From Alkalicoccus chagannorensis DSM 18086 (GTDB lineage: Bacteria; Bacillota; Bacilli; Bacillales; Salisediminibacteriaceae): a stretch of 61,121 bases of DNA. The notes below the pieces were generated by a model that worked only from the letters and a program-made list of their open reading frames with translations, was not told the DNA's origin and ran no database searches. The stretch spans positions 1-61,121 of the forward strand of contig NZ_AUCK01000008.1 of NCBI RefSeq assembly GCF_000429725.1, read 5' to 3'. The translations under genes and the position numbers were made by a program. Below, one piece after another: positions 15,929 through 24,639 of this stretch; the stretch's first letter is position 1; the number at the start of each line of letters is the position of its first letter.

Positions 15929-16333
15929 ATGAAATCTCTTTTTGAATCCGAGGTCATGTATACGCTCGGCACATTCAGTGCGGTGGTCGTGCTCGTGTTT
16001 ATCTCTCTCTATCTTTTCGAGCTGGCAGCAGGGTATGACACGAGAAAAGAAATTGCCGCCGGGAACAAAGCGGTCGCCCTCGCGACTGCCGGCAAGATTT
16101 TCGGGCTGGCCAACATTTTCCAGGCTGCGCTTCAGTCGGGAGCCCCCTTTGCAGCAGTTCTCGGCTGGGGATTCTTCGGCATTGTGCTGCTGCTGTCTGT
16201 GTACTTTATGTTTGAATTCATGACACCGGCCTTTCATGTAGACGAAGAGCTCGCATCGGGCAATACCGCAGTCGGGATCATCGCCTTTATCCTACCTGCT
16301 GCGATCTCTTTTGTGATCGCAGCGGGGTTATGA
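15929..16333 (+). CDS. yshE: DUF350 family membrane protein (YshE)
   Basis: A 134-residue integral membrane protein with four hydrophobic helices (about 10-32, 48-68, 75-95, 110-133). The segment AAGYDTRKEIAAGNKAVALATAGKIFGLANIF and its repeat-like echo DEELASGNTAVGIIAF near 108-120 show the internal duplication typical of DUF350 proteins. Function is unknown. It follows mutS2 by 11 bases and sits at the yshE position. Confidence 0.88.
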   Translation: MKSLFESEVMYTLGTFSAVVVLVFISLYLFELAAGYDTRKEIAAGNKAVALATAGKIFGLANIFQAALQSGAPFAAVLGWGFFGIVLLLSVYFMFEFMTPAFHVDEELASGNTAVGIIAFILPAAISFVIAAGL

Positions 16334-16361
16334 GGCAGCAACTTCAGAAAGAGGTGGAACG

Positions 16362-16445
16362 ATGGAGACACTTGCTAAAGTGCTGATGGTGTTCTGTGCA
16401 CTTTTCGTCATAGGCGGCGTCATATATTGGGTCGTCGCGCTCTAG
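16362..16445 (+). CDS. 27-residue single-pass membrane peptide
   Basis: The ATG at 16362 is preceded by GAAAGAGGTGG at good distance and the frame stops at 16445. The 27-residue product starts METLAKVLMV and is hydrophobic almost throughout (about residues 8-26), with one Cys at position 12. It begins 28 bases after yshE and is followed by a strong terminator, so it would be the last gene of the polX-mutS2-yshE transcript. I do not know a named family; it could be a membrane partner of YshE or a chance ORF. Confidence 0.55.
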   Translation: METLAKVLMVFCALFVIGGVIYWVVAL

Positions 16446-16505
16446 CAGCCCGGCTCCGGAACAGCGGAAGCCGACAGCCACCGCGGCTTTCCATTCAATA
16501 GAAGG

Positions 16506-16550
16506 CAAAGACGCTTCCGAGGATCCAGCCTGGATCCGGAAGCGTCTTTG
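16506..16550. terminator. Long terminator hairpin, bidirectional
   Basis: AAAGACGCTTCC plus GGATCC pair with GGATCC plus GGAAGCGTCTTT around a short loop. The run of T residues after the right arm is short, but the stem is nearly perfect over 18 pairs. It closes the mutS2-yshE unit. Confidence 0.75.
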
Positions 16551-16708
16551 TGTGCAGCTGCGGAGAACGAAGGCGCTGATGGATGGGAATCGTATGCAGT
16601 TTATGGAACAGAGGAGGGCGCGCGGCAACGGTTCTCCGCTTGCTTGGCCGCTCTTTCGACCAGCGGAGAAACGGGGCAGGCGCCTTCGTCCACTGGGCAT
16701 CCAATAAA

Positions 16709-16728
16709 AAGAATGAACATTCATTCAA
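16709..16728. promoter_or_regulatory. FadR-type operator upstream of the first acyl-CoA synthetase gene
   Basis: GAATGAACATTCATTC (16711-16726) is a perfect palindrome of the TGAATGA-TCATTCA type bound by Bacillus FadR, the TetR-family repressor encoded 4 kb downstream. Similar sites lie at 20422 and 37286. Long-chain acyl-CoA would release the repressor. The surrounding 16551-16840 region holds no gene. Confidence 0.7.
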
Positions 16729-16762
16729 TTTTTTCGCCGGATTTGCAGAATTATGTTTCTTT

Positions 16763-16778
16763 TTGGAGGCGTTTTCAT
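16763..16778. promoter_or_regulatory. Candidate cre site (CcpA) in the fad leader
   Basis: TTGGAGGCGTTTTCAT agrees with the cre consensus WTGNAARCGNWWWCAW at all but one base. It lies between the FadR operator and the first acyl-CoA synthetase gene, where CcpA could repress fatty-acid breakdown when sugar is plentiful. Confidence 0.5.
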
Positions 16779-16840
16779 TACAATATTAGTAAGAGATGGT
16801 TTACTGCAAGAATCAGGTGGAAAAGAGGGAGGGTACTGGA

Positions 16841-18526
16841 ATGACGACGATGACGCAACAGCCGTGGCTCTCTTCCTATCCGGAAGAGATCCCGGCGACT
16901 ATTCAGTACGAAGCAAAAACCCTGCAGTATTACTTGAAGCGGGCCGCAGAACAATTTCCGGAAAAACCGGCATTTCATTTCATGGGGAAAGAAATGAACT
17001 ACCGGGAAGTTTACTCCGAGGCACTGAAGCTCGCCAACAGCTTAAGGGACCTCGGCGTGGAACAGGGTGACCGGGTGGCTGTTATGCTGGCGAATACGCC
17101 GCAGGCCGTCATCAGTTACTACGGCGCTCTATTGTCGGGAGCTGTAGTGGTGCAGACGAACCCACTGTACGTCGAACGTGAGATTGAACATCAGATGATC
17201 GATTCGGATGCAAAGGTGATGATCTGTCTTGATCTCGTTTATCCACGGGTAGCTAAAGTGCGCGAGCGGACGTCGCTCAAGCATGTGATTGTCACCGGGA
17301 TCAAGGACTATCTCCCTTTCCCGAAAAACATGATTTATCCATTTATTCAGAAGAAGAATACGGGAATCAAAGTGGATATCGACTATTCTGATACGCTCCA
17401 TGCTTTCACGAAAATGGTCGAGCAGGGAAAGGAAGAAGAGATTCCATTAACCATTGATCCACAGAAGGATCTTGCGCTGCTGCAGTATACGGGAGGAACA
17501 ACCGGCCCTGCCAAAGGGGTTATGCTGACACACTATAACCTCGTTGTAAACACACAGCAGTGTGAGGAGTGGATGTACGAGCTGAAGCCGGGTGAAGAAG
17601 TCGTCATGGCGGCTCTGCCTTTCTTCCATGTCTACGGGATGACGACAGTGATGAACTTATCCGTCCGCATGGCGTTTAAGATGATCATTATGCCGAAGTT
17701 CGATCCAAAGCAGATTCTCAAAGCCATTGAAAAGCATAAGGCTACGTTGTATCCCGGGGCGCCGACCATGTACATCGGTCTGCTGAACCACCCGGATATC
17801 GAGAAGCATGACCTGTCTTCGATCAAGGCCTGCATCAGCGGATCTGCGCCGCTTCCAATCGAAGTTCAGAACCGGTTTGAAGCAGTTTCCGGCGGGCGTC
17901 TGGTAGAAGGGTACGGGCTGACAGAAACGTCGCCGGTAGCTGTAGCCAACCTGATCTGGGGAGAGCGGAAGCAGGGATCGATCGGTCTGCCGTGGCCAGA
18001 TACGGAAGTAAAAGTCCTCAGTGCTGAAACCGGCGAAGAAGCGGCACCGAATGAGGTCGGAGAAATCATGATTAAAGGGCCGCAGGTGATGAAAGGATAC
18101 TGGAACCAGCCGGAGGCAACGCAGGCCAGTTTCCGCGGAGAATGGTTCCTTTCCGGGGACATGGGCTATATGGACGAAGAAGGCTTCTTCTACATTGTCG
18201 ACCGGAAAAAAGACATGATTATCGCCGGCGGTTTTAATATTTATCCGCGTGAAATCGAAGAAGTTCTCTATGAACATGAAGCCGTACAGGAAGTATGTGT
18301 CATCGGAGTGCCGGATGCTTACCGTGGGGAGACGGTGAAGGCGTTCGTCGTGCTCAAAGATGGCTCATCCACAGGGGAAAAAGAGCTGGATGACCACTGC
18401 CGGGAGCACCTGGCTTCGTTTAAAGTACCTCAATACTATGAATTCCGTGAAGAGCTGCCGAAGACGATGGTAGGCAAGATTCTGCGCCGGGTGCTGGTGG
18501 AAGAAGAGCGGGAAAAGCAGAACTGA
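16841..18526 (+). CDS. lcfA: Long-chain acyl-CoA synthetase, first copy
   Basis: ATP-dependent fatty acid-CoA ligase of the ANL superfamily, 561 residues, which activates fatty acids for beta-oxidation. The P-loop YTGGTTGPAKGVMLTH is at about 216-231; GYGLTETSP near 360, the hinge DRKKDMIIAGGFNIYP near 450, and the C-terminal lysine in LPKTMVGKILRRVL near 546. The ATG at 16841 follows GAGGGAGG; an upstream in-frame ATG has no ribosome site. It is syntenic with B. subtilis lcfA. The next gene is a close paralogue, so substrate range may be split between them. Confidence 0.9.
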   Translation: MTTMTQQPWLSSYPEEIPATIQYEAKTLQYYLKRAAEQFPEKPAFHFMGKEMNYREVYSEALKLANSLRDLGVEQGDRVAVMLANTPQAVISYYGALLSGAVVVQTNPLYVEREIEHQMIDSDAKVMICLDLVYPRVAKVRERTSLKHVIVTGIKDYLPFPKNMIYPFIQKKNTGIKVDIDYSDTLHAFTKMVEQGKEEEIPLTIDPQKDLALLQYTGGTTGPAKGVMLTHYNLVVNTQQCEEWMYELKPGEEVVMAALPFFHVYGMTTVMNLSVRMAFKMIIMPKFDPKQILKAIEKHKATLYPGAPTMYIGLLNHPDIEKHDLSSIKACISGSAPLPIEVQNRFEAVSGGRLVEGYGLTETSPVAVANLIWGERKQGSIGLPWPDTEVKVLSAETGEEAAPNEVGEIMIKGPQVMKGYWNQPEATQASFRGEWFLSGDMGYMDEEGFFYIVDRKKDMIIAGGFNIYPREIEEVLYEHEAVQEVCVIGVPDAYRGETVKAFVVLKDGSSTGEKELDDHCREHLASFKVPQYYEFREELPKTMVGKILRRVLVEEEREKQN

Positions 18527-18667
18527 TCCTGCTGGAAAACGAAACTCAATGCAGTCGGGCTGGAACAGCAGCCCGGCTGCCTTCGAGGGAGATAGAAGCA
18601 CTCGATAAAACAAAGAGAAAAAGAGATTGGTTCGCTGTGGACAGCAGGCTTTTCAGGAGGAATGTAT

Positions 18668-20350
18668 ATGACAACCGCAGTTAAGCAGCGGCCGTGGATC
18701 GATCAGTATCCACCGGAAATACCGAAAACACTCGACTATGATAACAAAACGCTTCATACGTACCTTGCTGAAGGTGCAGCGGAAGAACCTGATAAAGTAC
18801 TGCTGACATTTATGGGAAAGAAAATGACGTTCAAGGAAGTGTACGAGGCGGCCGCCGCCTTCGCAGCCGGCCTGCAGGAGCTCGGTGTAAAAAAAGGCGA
18901 CCGGGTAGCGATCATACTGGCCAACACGCCGCAGTCGGTCATCAGCTATTATGGATCCATGATGGCAGGTGCCGTTGTTGTGCAGACGAACCCGCTGTAT
19001 GTGGAGCGGGAACTGGAACATCAGATGGTGGACGCCGGAGCAGAAGTGATGATCTGCCTGGATCTCGTTTATCCGCGCGTACAGGCGGTTCGGCAGAAGA
19101 CGAACCTGCGTCATGTGATCGTGACAAAAATCAAAGATTACCTCCCGTTCCCGAAGAATATGGTGTATCCTTTTATTCAGCTGAAAAATACAGGGAAACA
19201 TGTGAAAATCGAGTATGATGCCAGTACGCATGCTTTTCTCGATTTCATCAAAACGACCCGGCAGCTGGAGGAAGCGGACGTCGATCCGGAAAAGGACCTC
19301 GCCCTGCTGCAGTACACCGGGGGAACGACCGGTGCTGCCAAAGGGGTTATGCTGACACACAAAAATCTGGTCGCAAACACGACGCAGTGTATCCGCTGGA
19401 TGTACAACATGGATCATGGCCAGGAAGTTTTATTATGTGCGCTTCCATTTTTCCATGTGTATGGAATGACTGTCGGCATGAATTTCTCGGTCATGGACCG
19501 TTCCAAAATGGTGATCCTGCCGAAGTTCGATACGAAGCAGGTATTGAAAGCAATCCAGCAGGAAAAGGTGTCTATTTTCCCTGGTGCACCGACGATGTAT
19601 ATCGGTCTGCTTCATGACCCGGATATTCACAAATACGACCTGTCTTCCATCGATGTGTGTATCAGCGGCTCTGCGCCTCTGCCTCTGGAAGTACAGCAGC
19701 AGTTTGAAAAAGTGACCGGAGGAAAGCTGTCGGAAGGGTTCGGACTGACGGAAGCTTCGCCTGTCACCCATTTCAATTTGATGTGGGGCAGACGGCCATC
19801 CGGGAGCATCGGTCTTCCCTGGCCTGACACCGACGTGATGATCCTGTCCGCTGAAACGGACGAGGAAGCAGTTCCCGGAGAAGTCGGCGAGCTCTTGATC
19901 CGCGGGCCGCAGGTCATGCAGGGGTACTGGAACCGCCCCGAGGACACAGCGCAGACCATTCAGAATGGCTGGCTGTATACAGGGGATATGGGGTACATGG
20001 ATGAAGAAGGATTCTTCTATATCGTCGACCGGAAAAAAGACATGATCATAGCAGGCGGGTTCAATATCTATCCTCGTGAAATCGAGGAGGTCCTGTTTGA
20101 ACACGAAGGAATTAAAGAAGCTGTCGCGGTCGGCATTCCAGACCCTTACCGTGGAGAGACGGTCAAAGCTTTTGTTGTCCCGCATGAGGAAGGCGGGTTG
20201 ACCGAAAAAGAACTCGATGCCTTCTGCCGGACGAGACTGGCAGCCTACAAAGTGCCGAAACACTGGGAATTCCGAGGGGAGCTACCGAAAACCATGGTAG
20301 GCAAAGTCCTGCGGAGAGCGCTTCAGGAAGAAGAGAAAGCCTCGAACTAA
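18668..20350 (+). CDS. Long-chain acyl-CoA synthetase, second copy
   Basis: A 560-residue paralogue of the preceding gene, colinear over its whole length. The same motifs occur: YTGGTTGAAKGVMLTH at about 216-231, GFGLTEASPV, GDMGYMDEEGFFYIVDRKKDMIIAGGFNIYPREIEEV, and the catalytic lysine in LPKTMVGKVLRRAL. It probably arose by tandem duplication of lcfA; long identical stretches remain but many positions differ, so it is not recent. The ATG at 18668 is 7 bases from CAGGAGG. There is no promoter-like sequence in the 140-base gap, but a GCAGTCGGGCTG/CAGCCCGGCTGC hairpin at about 18552-18581 may reduce read-through. Confidence 0.88.
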   Translation: MTTAVKQRPWIDQYPPEIPKTLDYDNKTLHTYLAEGAAEEPDKVLLTFMGKKMTFKEVYEAAAAFAAGLQELGVKKGDRVAIILANTPQSVISYYGSMMAGAVVVQTNPLYVERELEHQMVDAGAEVMICLDLVYPRVQAVRQKTNLRHVIVTKIKDYLPFPKNMVYPFIQLKNTGKHVKIEYDASTHAFLDFIKTTRQLEEADVDPEKDLALLQYTGGTTGAAKGVMLTHKNLVANTTQCIRWMYNMDHGQEVLLCALPFFHVYGMTVGMNFSVMDRSKMVILPKFDTKQVLKAIQQEKVSIFPGAPTMYIGLLHDPDIHKYDLSSIDVCISGSAPLPLEVQQQFEKVTGGKLSEGFGLTEASPVTHFNLMWGRRPSGSIGLPWPDTDVMILSAETDEEAVPGEVGELLIRGPQVMQGYWNRPEDTAQTIQNGWLYTGDMGYMDEEGFFYIVDRKKDMIIAGGFNIYPREIEEVLFEHEGIKEAVAVGIPDPYRGETVKAFVVPHEEGGLTEKELDAFCRTRLAAYKVPKHWEFRGELPKTMVGKVLRRALQEEEKASN

Positions 20351-20385
20351 GCGGAGAAAAAATGAGCGGAATTGCCTTTCCGGCG

Positions 20386-20414
20386 TTGACAAGGGAAGGC
20401 AGTTCCGCTATGAT
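20386..20414 (+). promoter_or_regulatory. SigA promoter of fadR
   Basis: TTGACA (20386-20391) and TATGAT (20409-20414) are 17 bases apart, 36 bases after the second ligase gene. The FadR operator follows at 20422, over the expected start of transcription, so fadR and the downstream genes should be autoregulated. Confidence 0.85.
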
Positions 20415-20421
20415 GATAATA

Positions 20422-20442
20422 TGAATGAATGGTCATTCATTT
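20422..20442. promoter_or_regulatory. FadR-type operator upstream of fadR
   Basis: TGAATGAATGGTCATTCA is a near-perfect FadR palindrome placed directly downstream of the promoter -10 element. Binding here would block the fadR-fadB-etfBA transcript. Confidence 0.8.
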
Positions 20443-20474
20443 TTAGTGCTCCAACCGTAGTGACGCAGCATAGA

Positions 20475-20597
20475 AACAAGACGGCGGCACTGAGAGCAGG
20501 AAGGAACGGACGAGCACCCTGTACTTTCCCCGGAAAGCCTGCGGCAATGCCGCACGCCGTTCCGGCAGCGAGGCGCTCTGCGTTCATTGTCGAGAGA
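20475..20597. repeat. Diverged copy of the 145-bp repeat (copy G)
   Basis: The right part is clear: CCTGCGGCAATGCCGCACG, then CCGTTCCGGC and GAGGCGCTCTGCG, with the same spacing as copies A and B. The left part (GACGGCGGC followed by a purine-rich stretch) is more diverged. It lies in the fadR leader. Confidence 0.6.
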
Positions 20598-20608
20598 GAA
20601 GGTGACTT

Positions 20609-21220
20609 ATGGCGAAAAAGCGCGGCCAGAAATTTGAGAAGATCATTGATGCTGCAGTCAAGGTGATTGCCGAGAACGGCTACCACCATTCGCAGGTATC
20701 AAAAATAGCGAAAGAAGCCGGCGTGGCCGACGGTACGATTTACTTATATTTTGACAACAAAGAAGATATATTGATCTCGATGTTTGAAGAAAAAATGGGA
20801 GCGTTTGTCGATTATATCCAAAGCCGGATGCAGGAGGCGGATTCGGTCGAGGATAAGCTGCTCATGATGATTAAAATGCATTTAACGCAGCTGGAAAAAG
20901 ACCATGATCTTGCACTGGTCACACAGCTGGAGCTTCGTCAGTCCAATATCTCGATCCGCTTCAAGGTGAATGAGGTGCTGAAAGGATACCTTGGATTGAT
21001 TGACTCTATTATTGAGGAAGGCAAACGTGCCGGTGCTTTTGATCAGCGTATTGACACGAGGATGATGCGTCAGGTGATCTTCGGCGCCATCGACGAAGTG
21101 GTGACGAACTGGGTGATGAAAGATCATCGGTACGAGCTGATGCCGCTCGCTGAACCGCTCCACGCTTTTCTCATTAAAGGTTTGTATGCACCGAATTATC
21201 AACAGGAGGGGATGACATGA
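20609..21220 (+). CDS. fadR: TetR-family fatty-acid degradation repressor FadR
   Basis: A 203-residue TetR regulator. The DNA-binding helix-turn-helix lies at about 22-50 (KIAKEAGVADGTIYLYFDNKEDIL), and the rest is the helical acyl-CoA-binding domain. In B. subtilis FadR represses beta-oxidation genes and is released by long-chain acyl-CoA. The context supports the same role: acyl-CoA synthetases upstream, enoyl-CoA hydratase and ETF genes downstream, and FadR-type operators at 16711, 20422 and 37286. The ATG at 20609 follows AGAAGGTGAC. It overlaps fadB by 4 bases. Confidence 0.93.
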   Translation: MAKKRGQKFEKIIDAAVKVIAENGYHHSQVSKIAKEAGVADGTIYLYFDNKEDILISMFEEKMGAFVDYIQSRMQEADSVEDKLLMMIKMHLTQLEKDHDLALVTQLELRQSNISIRFKVNEVLKGYLGLIDSIIEEGKRAGAFDQRIDTRMMRQVIFGAIDEVVTNWVMKDHRYELMPLAEPLHAFLIKGLYAPNYQQEGMT

Positions 21221-21984
21221 GTGTAAGGCACGAGACGAAAAACAGAATCGGCTGGATCACCCTCGATACCCCTCCGGCCAATGCACTTTCCCACAGCATG
21301 ATACAGGACATCGGCCGGATTGTTGAAGCGATGAACGAGGACGATGACGTACGGGTGATGGTCATTCACGGGGAAGGGAGATTCTTTGCTGCCGGCGCAG
21401 ACATTAAAGAATTTACGGAAGTGAAAAACGGCAGTGAATTCTCTGATCTGGCTAGAGATGGACAGCGGGTGTTCCGGCAGATCGAAACGTCAGGCAAGCC
21501 GGTCATAGCAGCGATGCACGGTGCAGCACTCGGCGGAGGGCTGGAACTGGCGATGGCATGCCATCTCCGCTTAGCCGATGAGAAGACCAAACTCGGCCTG
21601 CCGGAACTATCCCTCGGGCTCATACCGGGGTTTGCCGGGACGCAGCGGCTGCCGAAACTGGCTGGCAGAGCGAAGGCCATGGAGATGCTTTTCACGGCCG
21701 AGCCGATTACTGCGGCAGAAGCGGAGAGCATTGGTCTGATTAATCGGGCCGTGCCCGAAGGAACGTGTCTGGCAGAAGCAGAAAAGCTGGCAGAAGCGAT
21801 CCGCTATAAAGGAGCGTCCGTCGTCCAGTCCATTATGATGCTGATGCAGCACGCAGAAACGGACCCGATCGAACGTGGGCAGGATAAAGAAGCTGTACAG
21901 TTTGGAGATGCATTTGAGCATCCTGATGCACAGGAAGGGATTCAGGCTTTCCTGGAAAAGCGCAGTCCATCTTTCCGGGAATAA
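21217..21984 (+). CDS. fadB: Enoyl-CoA hydratase
   Basis: A 255-residue crotonase-fold enzyme that hydrates trans-2-enoyl-CoA in beta-oxidation. The oxyanion hole is formed in FAAGADIKEF (about 50-59) and GAALGGGLELAMACHLR (about 106-122). Catalytic glutamates are expected near GLPELSLGLIPGFAGTQRL (residues 128-146), where E132 and the E/G exchange typical of YsiB-like proteins are visible. The first codons overlap the fadR stop (ATGA), so translation is coupled. It corresponds to B. subtilis fadB (ysiB). No fused 3-hydroxyacyl-CoA dehydrogenase domain is present. Confidence 0.9.
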   Translation: MSVRHETKNRIGWITLDTPPANALSHSMIQDIGRIVEAMNEDDDVRVMVIHGEGRFFAAGADIKEFTEVKNGSEFSDLARDGQRVFRQIETSGKPVIAAMHGAALGGGLELAMACHLRLADEKTKLGLPELSLGLIPGFAGTQRLPKLAGRAKAMEMLFTAEPITAAEAESIGLINRAVPEGTCLAEAEKLAEAIRYKGASVVQSIMMLMQHAETDPIERGQDKEAVQFGDAFEHPDAQEGIQAFLEKRSPSFRE

Positions 21985-21993
21985 CACGCAATT

Positions 21994-22009
21994 TTGCAAA
22001 CGCTTTAAT
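21994..22009. promoter_or_regulatory. Candidate cre site between fadB and etfB
   Basis: TTGCAAACGCTTTAAT fits the cre consensus except at the C near its end. It starts 10 bases after the fadB stop, where CcpA could act as a roadblock to the etf genes. Confidence 0.35.
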
Positions 22010-22035
22010 ACTATCATTCACAGGAGGGTTTCCTA

Positions 22036-22806
22036 ATGAACATTTATGTCATCATGAAACGTACGTTTGACACGGAGGAAAAAATTCAGATCGACAATGG
22101 AGAAGTCGTAGAGGACGGCGCGGAATTCATCATCAATCCGTATGATGAGTATGCAGTGGAAGAGGCAATCGTTCTACGTGACGAGCACGGAGGAGAAGTG
22201 ACGGTTGTCACTGCAGGCGACGAGGAAGCAGAGAAAGAGCTTCGCACGGCACTCGCCATGGGAGCTGACAAAGCTGTCCTTCTTGAAAACGAGGAGATTG
22301 AAGACGGCGATACATTTACGACTCAGGCTCTGCTGGCTGCCTATTTCAAGGACAAAGAAGTGGACGTGATTCTCGGCGGAAACGTGGCAGTAGACGGCGG
22401 TTCCGGCCAGGTCGGACCGCGCCTTGCAGATCAGCTCGGAATCAACCACGTGACCTCGATCACTTCGATTAAAATTGAAAATGGCACCGCTTCGATTGAA
22501 AAAGATGTTGAAGGGGATCAAATGATGCTGGAAGTACAGCTGCCGGTGCTGGTTACTGCCCAGCAGGGACTGAATGAACCGCGCTATCCTTCCCTTCCCG
22601 GTATTATGAAAGCGAAGAAAAAACCGCTGGAAACGCTGGACCTGGATGACCTGGATCTGGATGAAGACGATGCAGAACCGAAGACGAAAACGGTTGACCG
22701 CTTTCTACCACCTGAAAAACAGGCAGGCAAAATCATCGAAGGCGGTACAGATGATCAAGTACAGGAACTCGTTCATCTCCTGAAAACCGAAGCGAAAGTA
22801 GTCTGA
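22036..22806 (+). CDS. etfB: Electron transfer flavoprotein subunit beta
   Basis: A 256-residue ETF beta subunit that binds AMP and part of the FAD-alpha interface, and passes electrons from acyl-CoA dehydrogenases to the respiratory chain. It begins MNIYVIMKRTFDTEEKI, and the ETF-beta signature lies at about 105-200 with VDGGSGQVGPRLADQLG and the recognition-loop-like VTAQQGLNEPRYPSLPGIMKAKKK. An acidic DLDDLDLDEDDAE insertion follows at about 206-218. CAGGAGGG precedes the ATG. It is 28 bases from etfA. Confidence 0.93.
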   Translation: MNIYVIMKRTFDTEEKIQIDNGEVVEDGAEFIINPYDEYAVEEAIVLRDEHGGEVTVVTAGDEEAEKELRTALAMGADKAVLLENEEIEDGDTFTTQALLAAYFKDKEVDVILGGNVAVDGGSGQVGPRLADQLGINHVTSITSIKIENGTASIEKDVEGDQMMLEVQLPVLVTAQQGLNEPRYPSLPGIMKAKKKPLETLDLDDLDLDEDDAEPKTKTVDRFLPPEKQAGKIIEGGTDDQVQELVHLLKTEAKVV

Positions 22807-22834
22807 CTATAATTCAATCAGAAGGGTGATTCCT

Positions 22835-23794
22835 ATGAGCAGATATCTTGTGGTAGCAGAAATGAAAGATGGTGCGTTCCGTAACGTTTCCTATGAAGCA
22901 GTGGCAGCCGCCAAAAAAGTGGACAGCGGAGCAGAGGTAACAGCACTGGCTGTCGGAGATTCCACCGAAGGAGCCGACGCGCTGCTTCATCACGGGGCGG
23001 ATAAAGTGCTCACGGTGACAAACGACAAACTGCGGGACTACACGCCGGAAGCATGGACCCAAGTGCTGATGGCTGCCATCGAGCAGGAAGATCCGGACGG
23101 TATCGTCATGGGTCACACGGCCATCGGACGTGACATTACACCGAAGATTGCCAGCCGTCTCGGGTCCGGTCTCGTATCCGATGTTGTCGATATCGAAGAA
23201 GACGCTGTTTTCATCCGGCCGATCTATTCCGGTAAAGCGTTTGAAAAAGTGAAGGTGAACGAAGGGAAGACGTTCTTTACGATTCGTCCGAACAACATCC
23301 CGACCCTGGAGAAGGATACAGGTCGCTCTGGTTCGGTGGAAGAACTTCAGGTGGACATCAAGGACCTGCAGACCGTCATTAAAGATGTTGTGAAAAACAC
23401 GACGTCCGGTGTGGATCTGTCGGAAGCCTCGATCATTGTGGCCGGCGGTCGAGGACTTAAAGGAGAAGAAAACTTCAAAATTCTCGATGAACTTGCTGGA
23501 GTGCTGAATGGTGCCGTCGGTGCTTCGCGCGGTGCCTGCGATGCAGAGTATTGTGATTATGCACTGCAGATTGGACAGACGGGCAAGGTCGTGACTCCTG
23601 ACCTTTATATTGCGGTCGGTATTTCCGGTGCAATCCAGCACGTCGCAGGAATGTCCAATTCCAAAGTTATTGTGGCCATCAACAAAGATCCAGAGGCCGA
23701 AATCTTTCAGATTGCAGATTACGGCATCGTCGGCGACCTCTTTGATATCGTTCCGAAGCTGACGGAAGAATTCAAAAAAGCCGTCGTCTCCTGA
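22835..23794 (+). CDS. etfA: Electron transfer flavoprotein subunit alpha
   Basis: A 319-residue ETF alpha subunit carrying the redox FAD. The N-terminal domain pairs with EtfB; the C-terminal FAD domain holds the signature [31 protein letters not shown] at about 272-303, with [11 protein letters not shown] and [11 protein letters not shown] before it. ATG at 22835 follows AGAAGGG; the in-frame GTG at 22826 lies inside that ribosome site. With etfB it forms the complex that re-oxidises acyl-CoA dehydrogenase, although no dehydrogenase gene is in the window. Confidence 0.94.
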   Translation: MSRYLVVAEMKDGAFRNVSYEAVAAAKKVDSGAEVTALAVGDSTEGADALLHHGADKVLTVTNDKLRDYTPEAWTQVLMAAIEQEDPDGIVMGHTAIGRDITPKIASRLGSGLVSDVVDIEEDAVFIRPIYSGKAFEKVKVNEGKTFFTIRPNNIPTLEKDTGRSGSVEELQVDIKDLQTVIKDVVKNTTSGVDLSEASIIVAGGRGLKGEENFKILDELAGVLNGAVGASRGACDAEYCDYALQIGQTGKVVTPDLYIAVGISGAIQHVAGMSNSKVIVAINKDPEAEIFQIADYGIVGDLFDIVPKLTEEFKKAVVS

Positions 23795-23908
23795 TCGTTT
23801 AACGACAGGATGGCATGTGTTTGAAGCGGATGGTCGGCACCCTGCAACGGGACCGGACATGAAGCGCCCTCTGAAACAGGGGGAGATGAACAGCTTTAAA
23901 CGAAGAGG

Positions 23909-23950
23909 AGCGCTTTCGACTATCGTCACGGATGGTCGAGAGCGCTTTCT
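23909..23950 (+). terminator. Terminator of the fad-etf operon
   Basis: AGCGCTTTCGAC pairs with GTCGAGAGCGCT, followed by TTCT. The remainder of the 23795-24179 gap contains a second inverted repeat (CCGGCAT/ATGCCGG near 23970) and no gene. Confidence 0.65.
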
Positions 23951-24110
23951 GCTGGGTGAACGGCACCGCCGGCATCCGCCCATCCATGCCGGATGAAAGA
24001 AGGGCGGCTTTCCCTCCGGCTGACCGCGGCTGCTGTCGTTTTGAGCAGGGCATTTGCACGACTGGTAAGCATCGGATAAAATAACGGTAGTACCCAGTGA
24101 GCAGGGTATT

Positions 24111-24138
24111 TTCAACTGGCATCAGGATTCGTTATACT
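24111..24138 (+). promoter_or_regulatory. Probable SigA promoter of trxA
   Basis: TTCAAC (24111-24116) and TATACT (24133-24138) are 16 bases apart, with transcription expected near 24145 and a 35-base leader. Confidence 0.6.
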
Positions 24139-24179
24139 GAATAAAGCAGTTGATTACTGATTAAAGGAGGAATATCATT

Positions 24180-24494
24180 ATGGCAATTACACACGTTACC
24201 GATCAGAATTTCGGCTCCGAAACAAACGAAGGCGTTGTACTGGCAGACTTCTGGGCACCTTGGTGCGGACCTTGTAAGATGATCGCACCCGTTCTTGAAG
24301 AACTGGACGGCGACATGGGCGAGCAGGTGAAAATCGTCAAGCTGGATGTGGATGAAAACCAGCAGACGGCAAGTCAGTACGGGGTGATGAGCATCCCGAC
24401 ACTGCTGGTCATGAAAGACGGAGAAGTGGTAGACCAGATCGTCGGATTCAAGCCGAAGGAAGAGCTGGAAAACACGCTGAACAAGCACCTATAA
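24180..24494 (+). CDS. trxA: Thioredoxin
   Basis: A 104-residue thioredoxin, the general cytosolic protein-disulfide reductant. The active site WCGPC has its cysteines at residues 29 and 32, and the cis-proline lies in the SIPTLLV segment near residue 75. AAAGGAGG precedes the ATG. It is monocistronic: own promoter upstream, strong terminator after. Its place between etfA and uvrC is the B. subtilis order. Confidence 0.97.
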   Translation: MAITHVTDQNFGSETNEGVVLADFWAPWCGPCKMIAPVLEELDGDMGEQVKIVKLDVDENQQTASQYGVMSIPTLLVMKDGEVVDQIVGFKPKEELENTLNKHL

Positions 24495-24546
24495 TAAAAC
24501 AGAGAAGAGCAGCTGATACAGCAGGCCTCTTCCTGGACGAACCATT

Positions 24547-24583
24547 TCACGCCAGAAGAACGCTGCTTCTGGCGTGATTTTTC
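24547..24583 (+). terminator. Terminator of trxA
   Basis: TCACGCCAGAAG pairs perfectly with CTTCTGGCGTGA, followed by five T residues. Confidence 0.9.
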
Positions 24584-24639
24584 AAGTGATTCGAAGGAGA
24601 ACCTTTGAAGGCAGGCGGACGGTCGTGTTGTCTCTGGAT

